Position numbers and translations under genes: made by a program. A stretch of 21,430 nt of DNA. Source: Parcubacteria group bacterium. GTDB lineage: Bacteria > Patescibacteriota > Minisyncoccia > UBA6257 > JACRHY01. Below, piece by piece: positions 1 through 7,168 of the stretch. Position 1 is the stretch's first letter. Every line of letters starts with the position of its first letter. The stretch spans positions 1 through 21,430 of the forward strand of contig JACRHY010000040.1 in assembly GCA_016215765.1 (NCBI GenBank), in the 5' to 3' direction. Under the pieces are notes generated by a model, which saw nothing but the letters and a program-made list of their open reading frames with translations, was not told the origin of the DNA and made no database searches.

Positions 1-102
1 AAAGCGCAATCCTTGGTCTGCCTGCGCCGTCAGCTGGTCAATGTCGTTTGGATGATGATGAAACACAAAACTGAATATCGCTGGTCTTATTAACTGACAG
101 AA

Positions 103-129
103 TTAGAAAAACGCTTGACTTTTTCTCAT
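103..129 (-). CDS. 8-codon reading frame behind a strong promoter and SD (leader peptide or broken gene start)
   Basis: An ATG at 129 follows a perfect AAAGGAG (143-137) with 7 bases between, and a clear promoter lies upstream (188-216). The peptide reads MRKSQAFF and ends at TAA (105-103). The same frame is then open, without a stop, to the left edge (34 codons), while both other frames stop, so this may be the start of a longer gene interrupted by one stop codon. Alternatively it is a true leader peptide. The SD sits in the loop of a short stem (CGGA/TCCG), and an AGAAAAA/TTTTTCT stem covers the codons after the ATG. I do not recognise the peptide or the frame beyond it. What is seen: promoter, SD, start, stop. 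The function is unknown. Confidence 0.4.
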   Translation of the reverse strand: MRKSQAFF

Positions 130-187
130 AGCGGATCTCCTTTCCGGTCGTTGATCGTCGGGTTCCCTCGTTAATGTCCTGCCCTGT

Positions 188-216
188 AGAATAAATAAAA
201 CCGAACAACGAGTCAA
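188..216 (-). promoter_or_regulatory. Sigma-70-type promoter for the left-edge unit
   Basis: The minus strand carries -35 TTGACT (216-211), a 17-base spacer and -10 TATTCT (193-188). The same two hexamers with the same spacing occur before the sigma-4/HARE gene and before rpmF. The start of transcription would be near 181, leaving a leader of about 50 bases with an SD before the ATG at 129. Confidence 0.65.
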
Positions 217-243
217 TGAAACCGGCGAAATCATTCTTCATTA

Positions 244-813
244 TCACGCCTTTTCCACCCGTTCAATGTATTCTCCCGTTTCCGTGTTCACTCTGACGAT
301 GTCGCCGTCGTTAATGAACAAGGGAGCGTTTACTTTCAGGCCGTTTTCCAAAACGATCGTCTTCGTTCCGCCCTGCGCCGTATTTCCGCGAACGGCCGGC
401 GGCGCTTCCGTTACTTTATAATCAATTTTAATCGGCAGTTCCACGGCTATGACGTTGCCGCTGAATTCTACGGCGATAACGTCCAGATTTTGCTTTAAAA
501 ACCCTCCCTTACCGCTCAAAATTTCAACCGGCAGGGAAAACCTGTTTTTCGGATTGTCGGAATCAACAAACCAAAAAGTCCCGCGATGCTCATAGAGAAA
601 GCGCGTTTTTTTCTTTTCTATTTCTGCTTCATCAAAAGAGTCCGCCGGTTTGAAATTGCGTTCCAAAACCTGGCCAGTGCGCAGATTTTTAAGCCGCGCC
701 TGAACGTTTGACCCGCCCCGTCCGATGTGCTGGTGGCGAACTTCCAAAACGGCGTAAGGATCGCCGTTTAAAACAATCAGCGAACTGTTTTCCAAATCGT
801 TGATGCTCAACAT
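244..813 (-). CDS. efp: Translation elongation factor P
   Basis: EF-P enters stalled ribosomes through the E site and helps form peptide bonds at polyproline stretches. At 189 aa it has the usual three-domain length: an N-terminal KOW-like barrel (about 1-62), an OB domain (about 66-128) and a C-terminal OB domain. The last holds the family signature, with GLKVNAPLFINDGD and TGEYIER near residues 157-185. The tip of domain I reads HIGRGG, so the residue normally modified is Arg32, not the Lys of E. coli EF-P. Arg at this position is known from the EarP (rhamnosylated) class, but no modification enzyme is visible here. The gene has its own promoter (825-853) giving a leader of only about 5 bases, and there is no SD. 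It follows the VirD4-like gene but is probably a separate unit. Confidence 0.96.
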   Translation of the reverse strand: MLSINDLENSSLIVLNGDPYAVLEVRHQHIGRGGSNVQARLKNLRTGQVLERNFKPADSFDEAEIEKKKTRFLYEHRGTFWFVDSDNPKNRFSLPVEILSGKGGFLKQNLDVIAVEFSGNVIAVELPIKIDYKVTEAPPAVRGNTAQGGTKTIVLENGLKVNAPLFINDGDIVRVNTETGEYIERVEKA

Positions 814-824
814 ACAGCCGTAAA

Positions 825-853
825 ATTTTAATCGGGCAAAAATAAAAAGTCAA
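825..853 (-). promoter_or_regulatory. Promoter of efp
   Basis: Minus strand: -35 TTGACT (853-848), 17-base spacer, -10 TAAAAT (830-825), then 11 bases to the efp ATG. The expected start point lies about 5 bases before the ATG, so the mRNA is nearly leaderless, which agrees with the lack of an SD. Confidence 0.65.
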
Positions 854-869
854 CGACAGAAGAAGAATT

Positions 870-958
870 TAGCGAATAGGCAGTAGATTCTACTCGCTAT
901 ATTCTAAATTCTCGGCTCGCTCGGCGCGCCTATTGCCTACTCGCTATATTCTAAATTC
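870..958. repeat. Two blocks of 7-bp repeat words between the VirD4-like gene and efp
   Basis: Plus-strand block 870-911 splits into six heptamers: TAGCGAA, TAGGCAG, TAGATTC, TACTCGC, TATATTC, TAAATTC. After 19 GC-rich bases, block 931-958 gives TATTGCC, TACTCGC, TATATTC, TAAATTC. The last three words of each block are identical (23-bp direct repeat, 891-913 and 938-960). The early words of block one read as the reverse complement of the block-two style, so the element is partly inverted. The second block overlaps the end of the VirD4-like gene and supplies its TAG stop (953-951). Confidence 0.8.
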
Positions 959-2462
959 TCTTCTGGTCATTTTGCCTTCCGTTTTGATCCTGTTGTTTAT
1001 CCAAAGAACGCGACAGCGCTTCCCGCAATTCTCCGATATTAACGTGCTTTTTTTCCCGCGAAAGATAATCGTCTTTGCGCGGCGAAAACGGTCTTCTGAA
1101 CGGCTCTTTGGCGCCAAGCGCCTGCGACAGCGGCCTTTCCTCGCGCCGCATTATTTTTTCGTCCATCATCTTATCTTCCGGCTGCCATTCTTGAGCGATT
1201 CGCTTTTCCACCAATTCCCGCTTGGTGGCGTATTTGACTCTCGTATTTTCAATAATGACGTCGCGGAAAACCTCTTCGGTGACCGGCGGAGGAGGAAGGG
1301 TGACGGCGGAAAACGGACGAGAGGCGGCTCCGTCAATCAGCAGTTTGATGTAAATATTGTATTTGGCGAGATTTATCAGGTCGGCGGCCAAGAAATTCGG
1401 GGTGAATTCCTTTTCCAGAAATTCCGCGTCTTCCGCTCCGACGCGGAAACAGATTTCCGTGCCGACATTGCCGAAAACCGCGTCCCGCACTTTGGTATTC
1501 TGTTCGTGCATCAGCTGGCGAATGTATTGATGTCCGACGATGAGGTTTAAACGATACTTGCGCGCCTCGGAAAATATATTGGCGAAAGAATCGGTGGCGA
1601 AATTTTGAAATTCGTCAACGGTCAAGTAAAAATCCTTGCGTTCCGCCTCCGAAACGTCGGCCCGCGACATTGCCGCCAATTGCAATTTGGTAATCAACAT
1701 TCCTCCCAAAAGAGATGAGTTGTCCTCGCCGATTCTCCCCTTGGAAAGATTGGCGATAAAAATTTTCTGTTCGTCCATCACCCTGCGAAGATTGATCGCG
1801 GAATGCGGCTGGCCGATAATGTTGCGCATCAGCGGATTGGCGATCAGCTGGCCTATCTTGTTCTGAATGGCCGCCGTCGCTTCCGTTTCAAATTTCTGGG
1901 AGTAGCGGGAAAATTCATTGACCCAGAAATTTTTAATGACCGGATCCTGCAGATTGTCCACCACTTTTTTGCGGTAATCCTTGTCGGAAAGCAGGCGCAT
2001 CACTCCGAGAATCGTGGAATTGGGATATTCCAAAAGAGCCAAAAGAGCGTTGTTTAAAATGTATTCCATCCGCGCCGACCAGACATCGGGCCAGATTTTT
2101 TTGAAAACTCCCATAATGCCGGAGGCGACGAGAAACCGCTGTTCGTTTCCGACCTGCTCCAGCGGATTGAAAGCGATGGGAAAATCGGAATCCGACGGAT
2201 TGAAATAAATGACGTCGTCCAGCCGTTCTTTGGGAATGTAGTTCAAAAGTTCATCGGCAAATTCTCCGTGCGGATCAATAATGCCGATGCCGTAGCCGGC
2301 GCGGATATCGGAAACGGCGATATTCTTAAGAAGCTCCGTTTTGCCCATGCCGGTTTTTCCGATAACGTATATATGCCGGCGCCGGTCGTCCCGCTTGATG
2401 CCGAACCGAACCTCCGCGTTGCGGAAATTGGTTTTACCTAAAATTGTGATTTTTTCGTCCAT
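951..2462 (-). CDS. VirD4/TraD-like (HerA-FtsK superfamily) DNA-translocation ATPase
   Basis: A hexameric P-loop motor protein of the type IV coupling family. Its 503 aa have Walker A GKTGMGKT at 35-42, an IDPHGEF motif at 62-68, Walker B FYLTVDE at 278-284 and a GHQYIRQL sensor segment near 310-317. Residues 388-394 are Pro-rich and the tail (about 425-503) is charged and Gln-rich. No membrane span is seen, unlike true VirD4, but the gene just upstream encodes a one-span membrane protein that could anchor it. No relaxase, VirB-type channel or mating gene is in the window, so a conjugative element is not supported. Role in DNA or protein export, or uptake, is unknown. The stop codon lies inside a heptamer repeat. 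There is no SD at the ATG, and the gap to the upstream gene is only 25 bases, so they are probably co-transcribed. Confidence 0.85.
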   Translation of the reverse strand: MDEKITILGKTNFRNAEVRFGIKRDDRRRHIYVIGKTGMGKTELLKNIAVSDIRAGYGIGIIDPHGEFADELLNYIPKERLDDVIYFNPSDSDFPIAFNPLEQVGNEQRFLVASGIMGVFKKIWPDVWSARMEYILNNALLALLEYPNSTILGVMRLLSDKDYRKKVVDNLQDPVIKNFWVNEFSRYSQKFETEATAAIQNKIGQLIANPLMRNIIGQPHSAINLRRVMDEQKIFIANLSKGRIGEDNSSLLGGMLITKLQLAAMSRADVSEAERKDFYLTVDEFQNFATDSFANIFSEARKYRLNLIVGHQYIRQLMHEQNTKVRDAVFGNVGTEICFRVGAEDAEFLEKEFTPNFLAADLINLAKYNIYIKLLIDGAASRPFSAVTLPPPPVTEEVFRDVIIENTRVKYATKRELVEKRIAQEWQPEDKMMDEKIMRREERPLSQALGAKEPFRRPFSPRKDDYLSREKKHVNIGELREALSRSLDKQQDQNGRQNDQKRI

Positions 2463-2487
2463 AATAAAGCGGAATCGGAGTGTTATT

Positions 2488-3723
2488 CTATTCTATCGGT
2501 AAATCGACCGGCGCTCCCCCCTTTTTGGATTCAACATGCCGCAACATCGGCGCCTCCACGTACATCGTCGGATAATGATAAATAGTCGCCAATTCTTCAA
2601 TGTTTAAAACCGGCAATTTGACGGGCATAAGGCGAACGCGGTAAGCCCAGTACAAAAAGCGCTTCCGCAGATATTCTTTCTTTTTTTTGAACGGCTGTCG
2701 GGCGACGGTGATTGTTTCGGACGCCGGTCTGAAAGCGTTAAGATTTTGGGTATTGAATTGGCGGAACGCCCCCATTATCGCCGCGATGTTTGAGCGGGTA
2801 AAGCTGTCTTTCCGGTCAATGTAAATGAAGCGGATGTCGGTTTCAAAGCCGATTTTGGAAATTTTATTTTCCACCTCTTTGATGATCTCCTTGCCGCCGG
2901 GAGTCAAGGGCGGAGCCGCCGACGCGGCGGATGCCGACTTTTCGCTCCATACCGGCTCTCCAAACGGCGCGATAAGCAAATTTTTGGCGAATTCGCCGAC
3001 TTCGGAAAGAAAACTTGATTTCACCGCCGGTTTTTTCCCGATCAATTTGCCGACTATTTCCTCTCCCTCCTTTTTCCATGAATCGCCGGTCGGCCTGATT
3101 AAAACCTGCAGCCAGATCGTCTCGCCCTCTTTTAATTTGGACATCACTTCGGTAACGGCCGCCACCGGATCCAGCCGTTGTTCCTCAACGGTCGCCTCAA
3201 AATACGGGTAGGTCCTGATGGGATAGGCGCTTTCCCGCGCCAGAATAAAATCGCACCCCCAAATATCGTAGGTTTTATTGGGCAAAACGGACGGGAAAAG
3301 GTCGGTATAATCGTCGGATTCGCGAATTTCCGCGTCGGGATATTGCGAATAGACGGCTGATTCAATCAGATTGCGATATTTCGCGGCCGTTCTAATGAAA
3401 AAATAAACCCCGCCGGAATGCCCGACTATTTCAAAAGACGTCCAATCCTCTATTTTCCCCTCCCACCATTTGTCAAACGGCTTGATGCCGAAAGAATAAG
3501 TGGCGTGGGCGGCGGCAAAAATCTGCTCCATCGCTTTCGGCGTCTTTAAAATATTGCGGGAAACCTTAACCTCAAGCGTGACCCATTGGATTGACTTCCG
3601 GTATTCGCCGCGGACATATTGCAGCCAGAGATCGCGAAAAACAAAAAAAAGCGTCAAGGGAAGAACGATCCACCAAACGGCGGAAAAAACTTCGACGACG
3701 CTGTTTATGATTTCGGGAATCAT
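2488..3723 (-). CDS. One-span membrane protein paired with the VirD4-like ATPase (family of unknown function)
   Basis: 411 aa. One N-terminal membrane segment (about residues 8-29, WWIVLPLTLFFVF core) precedes a long soluble part of alternating alpha/beta character. A low-complexity Ala/Pro/Ser linker lies near 262-276, and a basic patch KKKKEYLRKR near 349-358. There is no catalytic motif I can name. Similar proteins, as I recall, sit beside VirD4-like ATPases in many CPR genomes, where they are left as unknown. The 25-base gap to the ATPase and 12-base gap to the upstream regulator indicate one operon. Infer a membrane anchor or assembly partner for the ATPase. The start is the ATG at 3723; there is no SD. 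Confidence 0.75.
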   Translation of the reverse strand: MIPEIINSVVEVFSAVWWIVLPLTLFFVFRDLWLQYVRGEYRKSIQWVTLEVKVSRNILKTPKAMEQIFAAAHATYSFGIKPFDKWWEGKIEDWTSFEIVGHSGGVYFFIRTAAKYRNLIESAVYSQYPDAEIRESDDYTDLFPSVLPNKTYDIWGCDFILARESAYPIRTYPYFEATVEEQRLDPVAAVTEVMSKLKEGETIWLQVLIRPTGDSWKKEGEEIVGKLIGKKPAVKSSFLSEVGEFAKNLLIAPFGEPVWSEKSASAASAAPPLTPGGKEIIKEVENKISKIGFETDIRFIYIDRKDSFTRSNIAAIMGAFRQFNTQNLNAFRPASETITVARQPFKKKKEYLRKRFLYWAYRVRLMPVKLPVLNIEELATIYHYPTMYVEAPMLRHVESKKGGAPVDLPIE

Positions 3724-3735
3724 TTTTGTGCGGCT

Positions 3736-4788
3736 TTAAGCGTCGCGGATGAGCGAATAACGGCCGTCGTCCAATCTTTTGAAAAGTTTTTTGTTCTGTA
3801 AGTTCAATAAAACGGTGTTCTTTTTGAACAGCCGCTCGGAACAAACGACGGCCGCGACATCTTCGGAATTCATCGGTCCTCGTTTTTTGATGAAACGCGC
3901 GATTATTTCCTTGACTGTTCCGGGTAAAAGCCCGAATTCTCTCAGCGAGTAGGAGCCGCGACCGACTAAAACAAAGCGGGAGTCCTTAATCAGTTCATTA
4001 TGAACCGTCTGCGGATAAGCCGTCCGCCGGTCAAATTTCGCGAGATTTATCGCTTTGGTCAATTCCCGAAAATGCATCGGCTGGGCCGTTTTTTTAAGCA
4101 CCAGATACGCCTTGTCGCCTATTCTTTTCGGGGTTATTTCCGGCCATTCGGACAAGCCAAAATCGCCGAAAGGATTGGAATTAAATTTCTTGGAAATGCT
4201 CAGGAAATTTAAGCCGATGAAGTCCTTCAGGGCGTGGGGGGCCAGCGCCTTGCCGAATAAAGAATCAAATTTCTTATGCGTAATAACCTCTTCTTTTTTG
4301 GAAGCGAGAATCCTGGCCAAGTCGCCGATAAGTTTGATGGCCGTTTTTTTATTTTCTTCGTTAAGATACCAGAAAGAGCGCAAACCCTCGTTTTCGGGAA
4401 ACAGCCGAACATCCCCGAAAACCTCGCGTAAAAATTTCATTTGAGCGGAAAAAACTCCGAAAGGAGAAGCGCTGGCGAATAAAGAGCGCAAATCGCCGAG
4501 CAAAAGATCCTCCCGGCGCGCCCCGCCGTAATTTTTCAAATAATCCCTCACGGCGTCAAAAATGCCGCGACCGCCGCCGATTTTTTCCCGAATCTCCTTA
4601 ATGGCGCCGGTTTCAATCTGCCGGATTCTCTCGCGCGTCACTTCGTGGGCCTCTCCCAGTTCCGCCAGCGTTGTTTCTTTTCCGTTTTTCAATCCAAATC
4701 TCTTCTCCAAAACGTTCCTCTGCCGCGGTTCCAGACCGGATAATGCCTCGGCGATAACTTTTTCAATTTCCATCGGCTTTTTTAGCAT
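3736..4788 (-). CDS. Sigma-70 region 4 fused to HARE-HTH winged-helix domains, transcription regulator
   Basis: 350 aa. Residues 16-70 match sigma-70 region 4: LEPRQRNVLEKRFGL, then TLAELGEAHEVTRERIRQIE, the helix-turn-helix that reads -35 elements. Regions 2 and 3 are absent, so this is not a complete sigma factor. Residues 221-286 resemble the HARE-HTH domain known from the RNA polymerase delta subunit (QPMHFRELTKAI, then GRGSYSLREFG), and 290-348 look like a second winged helix. The middle (75-215) is helical and unassigned. The fusion suggests a DNA- or polymerase-binding regulator. It is first in an operon with the membrane protein and VirD4-like ATPase. A promoter 7 bases upstream of the ATG implies a leaderless mRNA. 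A second in-frame ATG lies five codons in. Confidence 0.8.
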   Translation of the reverse strand: MLKKPMEIEKVIAEALSGLEPRQRNVLEKRFGLKNGKETTLAELGEAHEVTRERIRQIETGAIKEIREKIGGGRGIFDAVRDYLKNYGGARREDLLLGDLRSLFASASPFGVFSAQMKFLREVFGDVRLFPENEGLRSFWYLNEENKKTAIKLIGDLARILASKKEEVITHKKFDSLFGKALAPHALKDFIGLNFLSISKKFNSNPFGDFGLSEWPEITPKRIGDKAYLVLKKTAQPMHFRELTKAINLAKFDRRTAYPQTVHNELIKDSRFVLVGRGSYSLREFGLLPGTVKEIIARFIKKRGPMNSEDVAAVVCSERLFKKNTVLLNLQNKKLFKRLDDGRYSLIRDA

Positions 4789-4795
4789 ATGATTC

Positions 4796-4824
4796 AGAAT
4801 ACAATCTTTGAAAACTTAAGTCAA
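4796..4824 (-). promoter_or_regulatory. Promoter of the sigma-4/HARE operon
   Basis: Minus strand: -35 TTGACT (4824-4819), 17-base spacer, -10 TATTCT (4801-4796), then 7 bases to the ATG at 4788. Transcription would begin at or within a base or two of the start codon. Just upstream, a CATAAG/CTTATG hairpin overlaps the secF stop codon but has no T tract. Confidence 0.65.
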
Positions 4825-4850
4825 GGCGATGCGCCGGCTCATAAGTCCGC

Positions 4851-5759
4851 TTATGTTTTTGAAAGCTTGTGCCAAACGACCAGCAGAGGGCTCGCGACGA
4901 AAATGGAGGAATAGGTGCCGACAATCGTTCCGGTTAAAATAATCAAAAGAAATGTGCTTAAAGAAGCCGGGCCGAGGAAGTAAAGCGCCGCGACGACCAG
5001 AACCAGAGTCAGCGAGGTGTTTACCGAGCGGGCCAGCGTTTCGTTGACGCTTTGATTGACGACGCTCTCCAGATCAACTTTTGACGAGCGGCTTAGAAGA
5101 AGATTTTCCCGCGTCCGGTCAAAAACAACTATGGTGTCATGAATGGAAAATCCCATAATGACAAGCAAGGCCACGATGAAGCTGGTGTCAATCTCCGTTC
5201 CAAGCCGCCACCCCAGAAAAGCGGCCAAGCCGGTCGGAATAATAACGTCGTGAAACAAAGTGATTAAGGCGATCACTCCGTATTTCCACGATTTGACGGG
5301 ATACGCCACCTTGCGAAAAGCATAGGTGATGTACAGGGAAATACCCAAAAGCACCAAAACGCCTGCCCAAATCGCTTTTTTTCTCAATTCATTTCCGATC
5401 GCCGGACCGATATTTTCAAAACGCAACTCTTCAATTTCTCCAAAACGCTCCCGCAAAGCGGCCAGGCGGCGCTGATGATCGGCTTCGGAAATTTCCCCGG
5501 TTCTGACGATAAAGCTGTTCGTTGACGATTCGCGGCTGACAATCGCGTCGCCGATTACGCCACCCTGAGACGCCCGTTCGCGAAAAAAATCCTTGAGCAA
5601 ATCGGCCGACGGTTCGGCGGCGATTCGCAGCTGCCACAAACTTCCGCCCGCCAGGTCAATCCCCTGCTTCAAGCCGAAAAATAAAACAGCAATGATGGCG
5701 GCAACAGTCAAAACCGCCGCTACCGACAAAAATATTTTTCTGCGTCCTATGATATTCAT
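4851..5759 (-). CDS. secF: Protein translocase subunit SecF
   Basis: SecF works with SecD in the inner membrane and uses the proton motive force to help pull secreted proteins through SecYEG. At 302 aa it is close to the usual length. It has a first membrane span (about 8-30) and the conserved GIDLAGGSLWQLR segment after it. A periplasmic domain of about 85 residues follows, then five more spans. The conserved MGFSIHDTIVVFDRTREN stretch sits near residues 201-218. The gene begins 15 bases after the secD stop, so the two are one transcript. No SD is visible. A weak hairpin at the stop codon precedes the promoter of the next unit. Confidence 0.96.
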   Translation of the reverse strand: MNIIGRRKIFLSVAAVLTVAAIIAVLFFGLKQGIDLAGGSLWQLRIAAEPSADLLKDFFRERASQGGVIGDAIVSRESSTNSFIVRTGEISEADHQRRLAALRERFGEIEELRFENIGPAIGNELRKKAIWAGVLVLLGISLYITYAFRKVAYPVKSWKYGVIALITLFHDVIIPTGLAAFLGWRLGTEIDTSFIVALLVIMGFSIHDTIVVFDRTRENLLLSRSSKVDLESVVNQSVNETLARSVNTSLTLVLVVAALYFLGPASLSTFLLIILTGTIVGTYSSIFVASPLLVVWHKLSKT

Positions 5760-5774
5760 AATCGGTTATCCGTT

Positions 5775-7010
5775 TTATTTATTTCCGGCAAACGCTCTTA
5801 AAAGCGACCTTGATATCGTTATGGCGCTGAACATGCTGATTAAAACTCCGATCAAAAGCGTCAGAGCGAAGCCCTTCACGAAACTTGAAGTAAGGTAATA
5901 CAAAATGACGGAGCTGATGACGGTCGCGATGTTGGAATCGCGGATGGACGACCACGCTCTTTTAAACCCTTCCTCAATGGCGCTTTTTTTCATAAGCCCC
6001 CTGCGCAATTCTTCCTTGGCGCGTTCAAATATTAAAATATTGGCGTCAACCGCCATGCCGATGGACAGGATAAAACCGGCGATGCCGGCGAGCGTCAGCG
6101 TGATTCCCAAAAGCTTCATTACGCCAAGCGTTAAAGCGATATAAGAAAAAAGCGCCAGAACGGAAACAAAACCGAATCCGCGGTAATAGATTATCATAAA
6201 AATCGCCACCAGCGCCGTCCCGACGGCTCCGCCGTAAATCGCCTTATTCAAAGAATCCTGCCCCAAGCTCGCCCCCACTACCTGCTGGCTGACCAGATTA
6301 ATCGGGGCGGGCAAAGCGCCGGCGTTAAATCGTTCAACCAGCTTTTTCGCCTCCTCCAGGGTAAATTGGCCGGTGATCTGCGCCTTGCCGCCGGAAATTT
6401 TTTCACGCACCGTCGGCATTTCCATTAAGGCGTTGTCCAAAAAAACGGCAATCGGCTTGCCGACGTTCTTTGCGGTCAATTCTTCAAAAATTTTCGCTCC
6501 TTCGTCGTTGAACTGAAGCGCCACCCGCGGAGCGAAAGTCGTCTGATCAAAGTCAAGCCGGGCGCCGGAAATGTAACGGCCGGACAGCGGCGTCGCGGTA
6601 AAATTTTTCGGCTGGCCGTCATCGCCGATTTCCACTTCCCGAAAATCAAGAAAGGGCGTCAGTCCGATTTGATTAACGGCGGTGGCGACGTCTTTAATAC
6701 CGGCTAATTCAACGATTAAGCGGTAAGAATCCGAAGAGCGGGCCACTTCCACCAGCGGTTCGCTGACTCCGAAAAGATTCACCCTTTTTTCAATCACGTC
6801 GCGCAGACCGTTGGCTACCGAGTCGCGCTCGGCGGAATTAACGTTAGCCATGTCAATTTCATAAATAAGATGCGCGCCCCCGACCAGATCAAGGCCCAGT
6901 CGCCAAGGAAGATATTTCCCTCCCAGCCATTTCGGGTAAACAAAAACGGCGGCCGCGGCCGTTAAAACGAAAATCAGCGATAAAAGAAGCAGTGTTTTTT
7001 TTCTGTCCAT
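5775..7010 (-). CDS. secD: Protein translocase subunit SecD
   Basis: Membrane partner of SecF. I choose the ATG at 7010 (411 aa, MDRKKTLLLL): a basic start directly followed by the first membrane span. An in-frame extension to a TTG at 7130 runs through a GC hairpin and does not look like protein. Features include the span at about 6-27 and the motif LGLDLVGGAHLIYEI near residues 38-52. The P1 periplasmic domain is reduced, and five C-terminal spans carry GMAVDANILIFERAKEEL, the proton-path motif. The length is shorter than E. coli SecD (about 615 aa), as in many small-genome bacteria. There is a promoter at 7140-7168 and a structured leader between it and the start. Confidence 0.95.
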   Translation of the reverse strand: MDRKKTLLLLSLIFVLTAAAAVFVYPKWLGGKYLPWRLGLDLVGGAHLIYEIDMANVNSAERDSVANGLRDVIEKRVNLFGVSEPLVEVARSSDSYRLIVELAGIKDVATAVNQIGLTPFLDFREVEIGDDGQPKNFTATPLSGRYISGARLDFDQTTFAPRVALQFNDEGAKIFEELTAKNVGKPIAVFLDNALMEMPTVREKISGGKAQITGQFTLEEAKKLVERFNAGALPAPINLVSQQVVGASLGQDSLNKAIYGGAVGTALVAIFMIIYYRGFGFVSVLALFSYIALTLGVMKLLGITLTLAGIAGFILSIGMAVDANILIFERAKEELRRGLMKKSAIEEGFKRAWSSIRDSNIATVISSVILYYLTSSFVKGFALTLLIGVLISMFSAITISRSLLRAFAGNK

Positions 7011-7051
7011 TTTTTTCCGAAATGAATCGAGATAAATATAAGAATATTCGT

Positions 7052-7110
7052 GCCGCGGGGCAAGCCCCGTATAACGACGGGCTTGTCTCCGAATTATCTC
7101 CGCCCGCGGC
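7052..7110 (-). promoter_or_regulatory. Structured leader upstream of secD (nested GC hairpins)
   Basis: An outer perfect 8-bp stem GCCGCGGG (7052-7059) with CCCGCGGC (7103-7110) encloses an inner 7-bp stem CAAGCCC (7061-7067) with GGGCTTG (7079-7085). An alternative CGGGG/CCCCG hairpin lies at 7056-7069. It sits in the roughly 120-base leader between the secD promoter and the ATG at 7010. It may be a regulatory RNA fold or a dispersed palindromic repeat: the word GACAAGCCCG recurs at 21309-21318. Confidence 0.5.
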
Positions 7111-7139
7111 TTAGATATGTTTTGAAACAAGCACTATTC

Positions 7140-7168
7140 AATTTAAGTTCCCGAACGGCAAATGTCAA
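7140..7168 (-). promoter_or_regulatory. Promoter of secDF
   Basis: Minus strand: -35 TTGACA (7168-7163), 17-base spacer, -10 TAAATT (7145-7140). The TGA inside the -35 hexamer is the trmD stop codon, so the promoter begins exactly where the upstream gene ends. Confidence 0.6.

Noticed and set aside
38..247. 69-codon minus-strand frame after efp
   Set aside because: It starts at a GTG inside the efp stop region, contains the promoter at 188-216 in its body, has no SD, and its composition does not look like protein.
870..958. CRISPR array
   Set aside because: Units are 7 bp without unique spacers and no cas gene is present.
933..1550. 205-codon plus-strand frame opposite the VirD4-like gene
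   Set aside because: Antisense shadow; the minus-strand reading has Walker motifs.
951..2462. Integrative conjugative element
   Set aside because: The VirD4-like ATPase stands alone with core genes on both sides; no relaxase, integrase, attachment site or VirB genes.
7011..7130. 40-residue N-terminal extension of SecD
   Set aside because: Begins at TTG, passes through a GC hairpin, and puts a charged stretch before a normal signal-like start at 7010.
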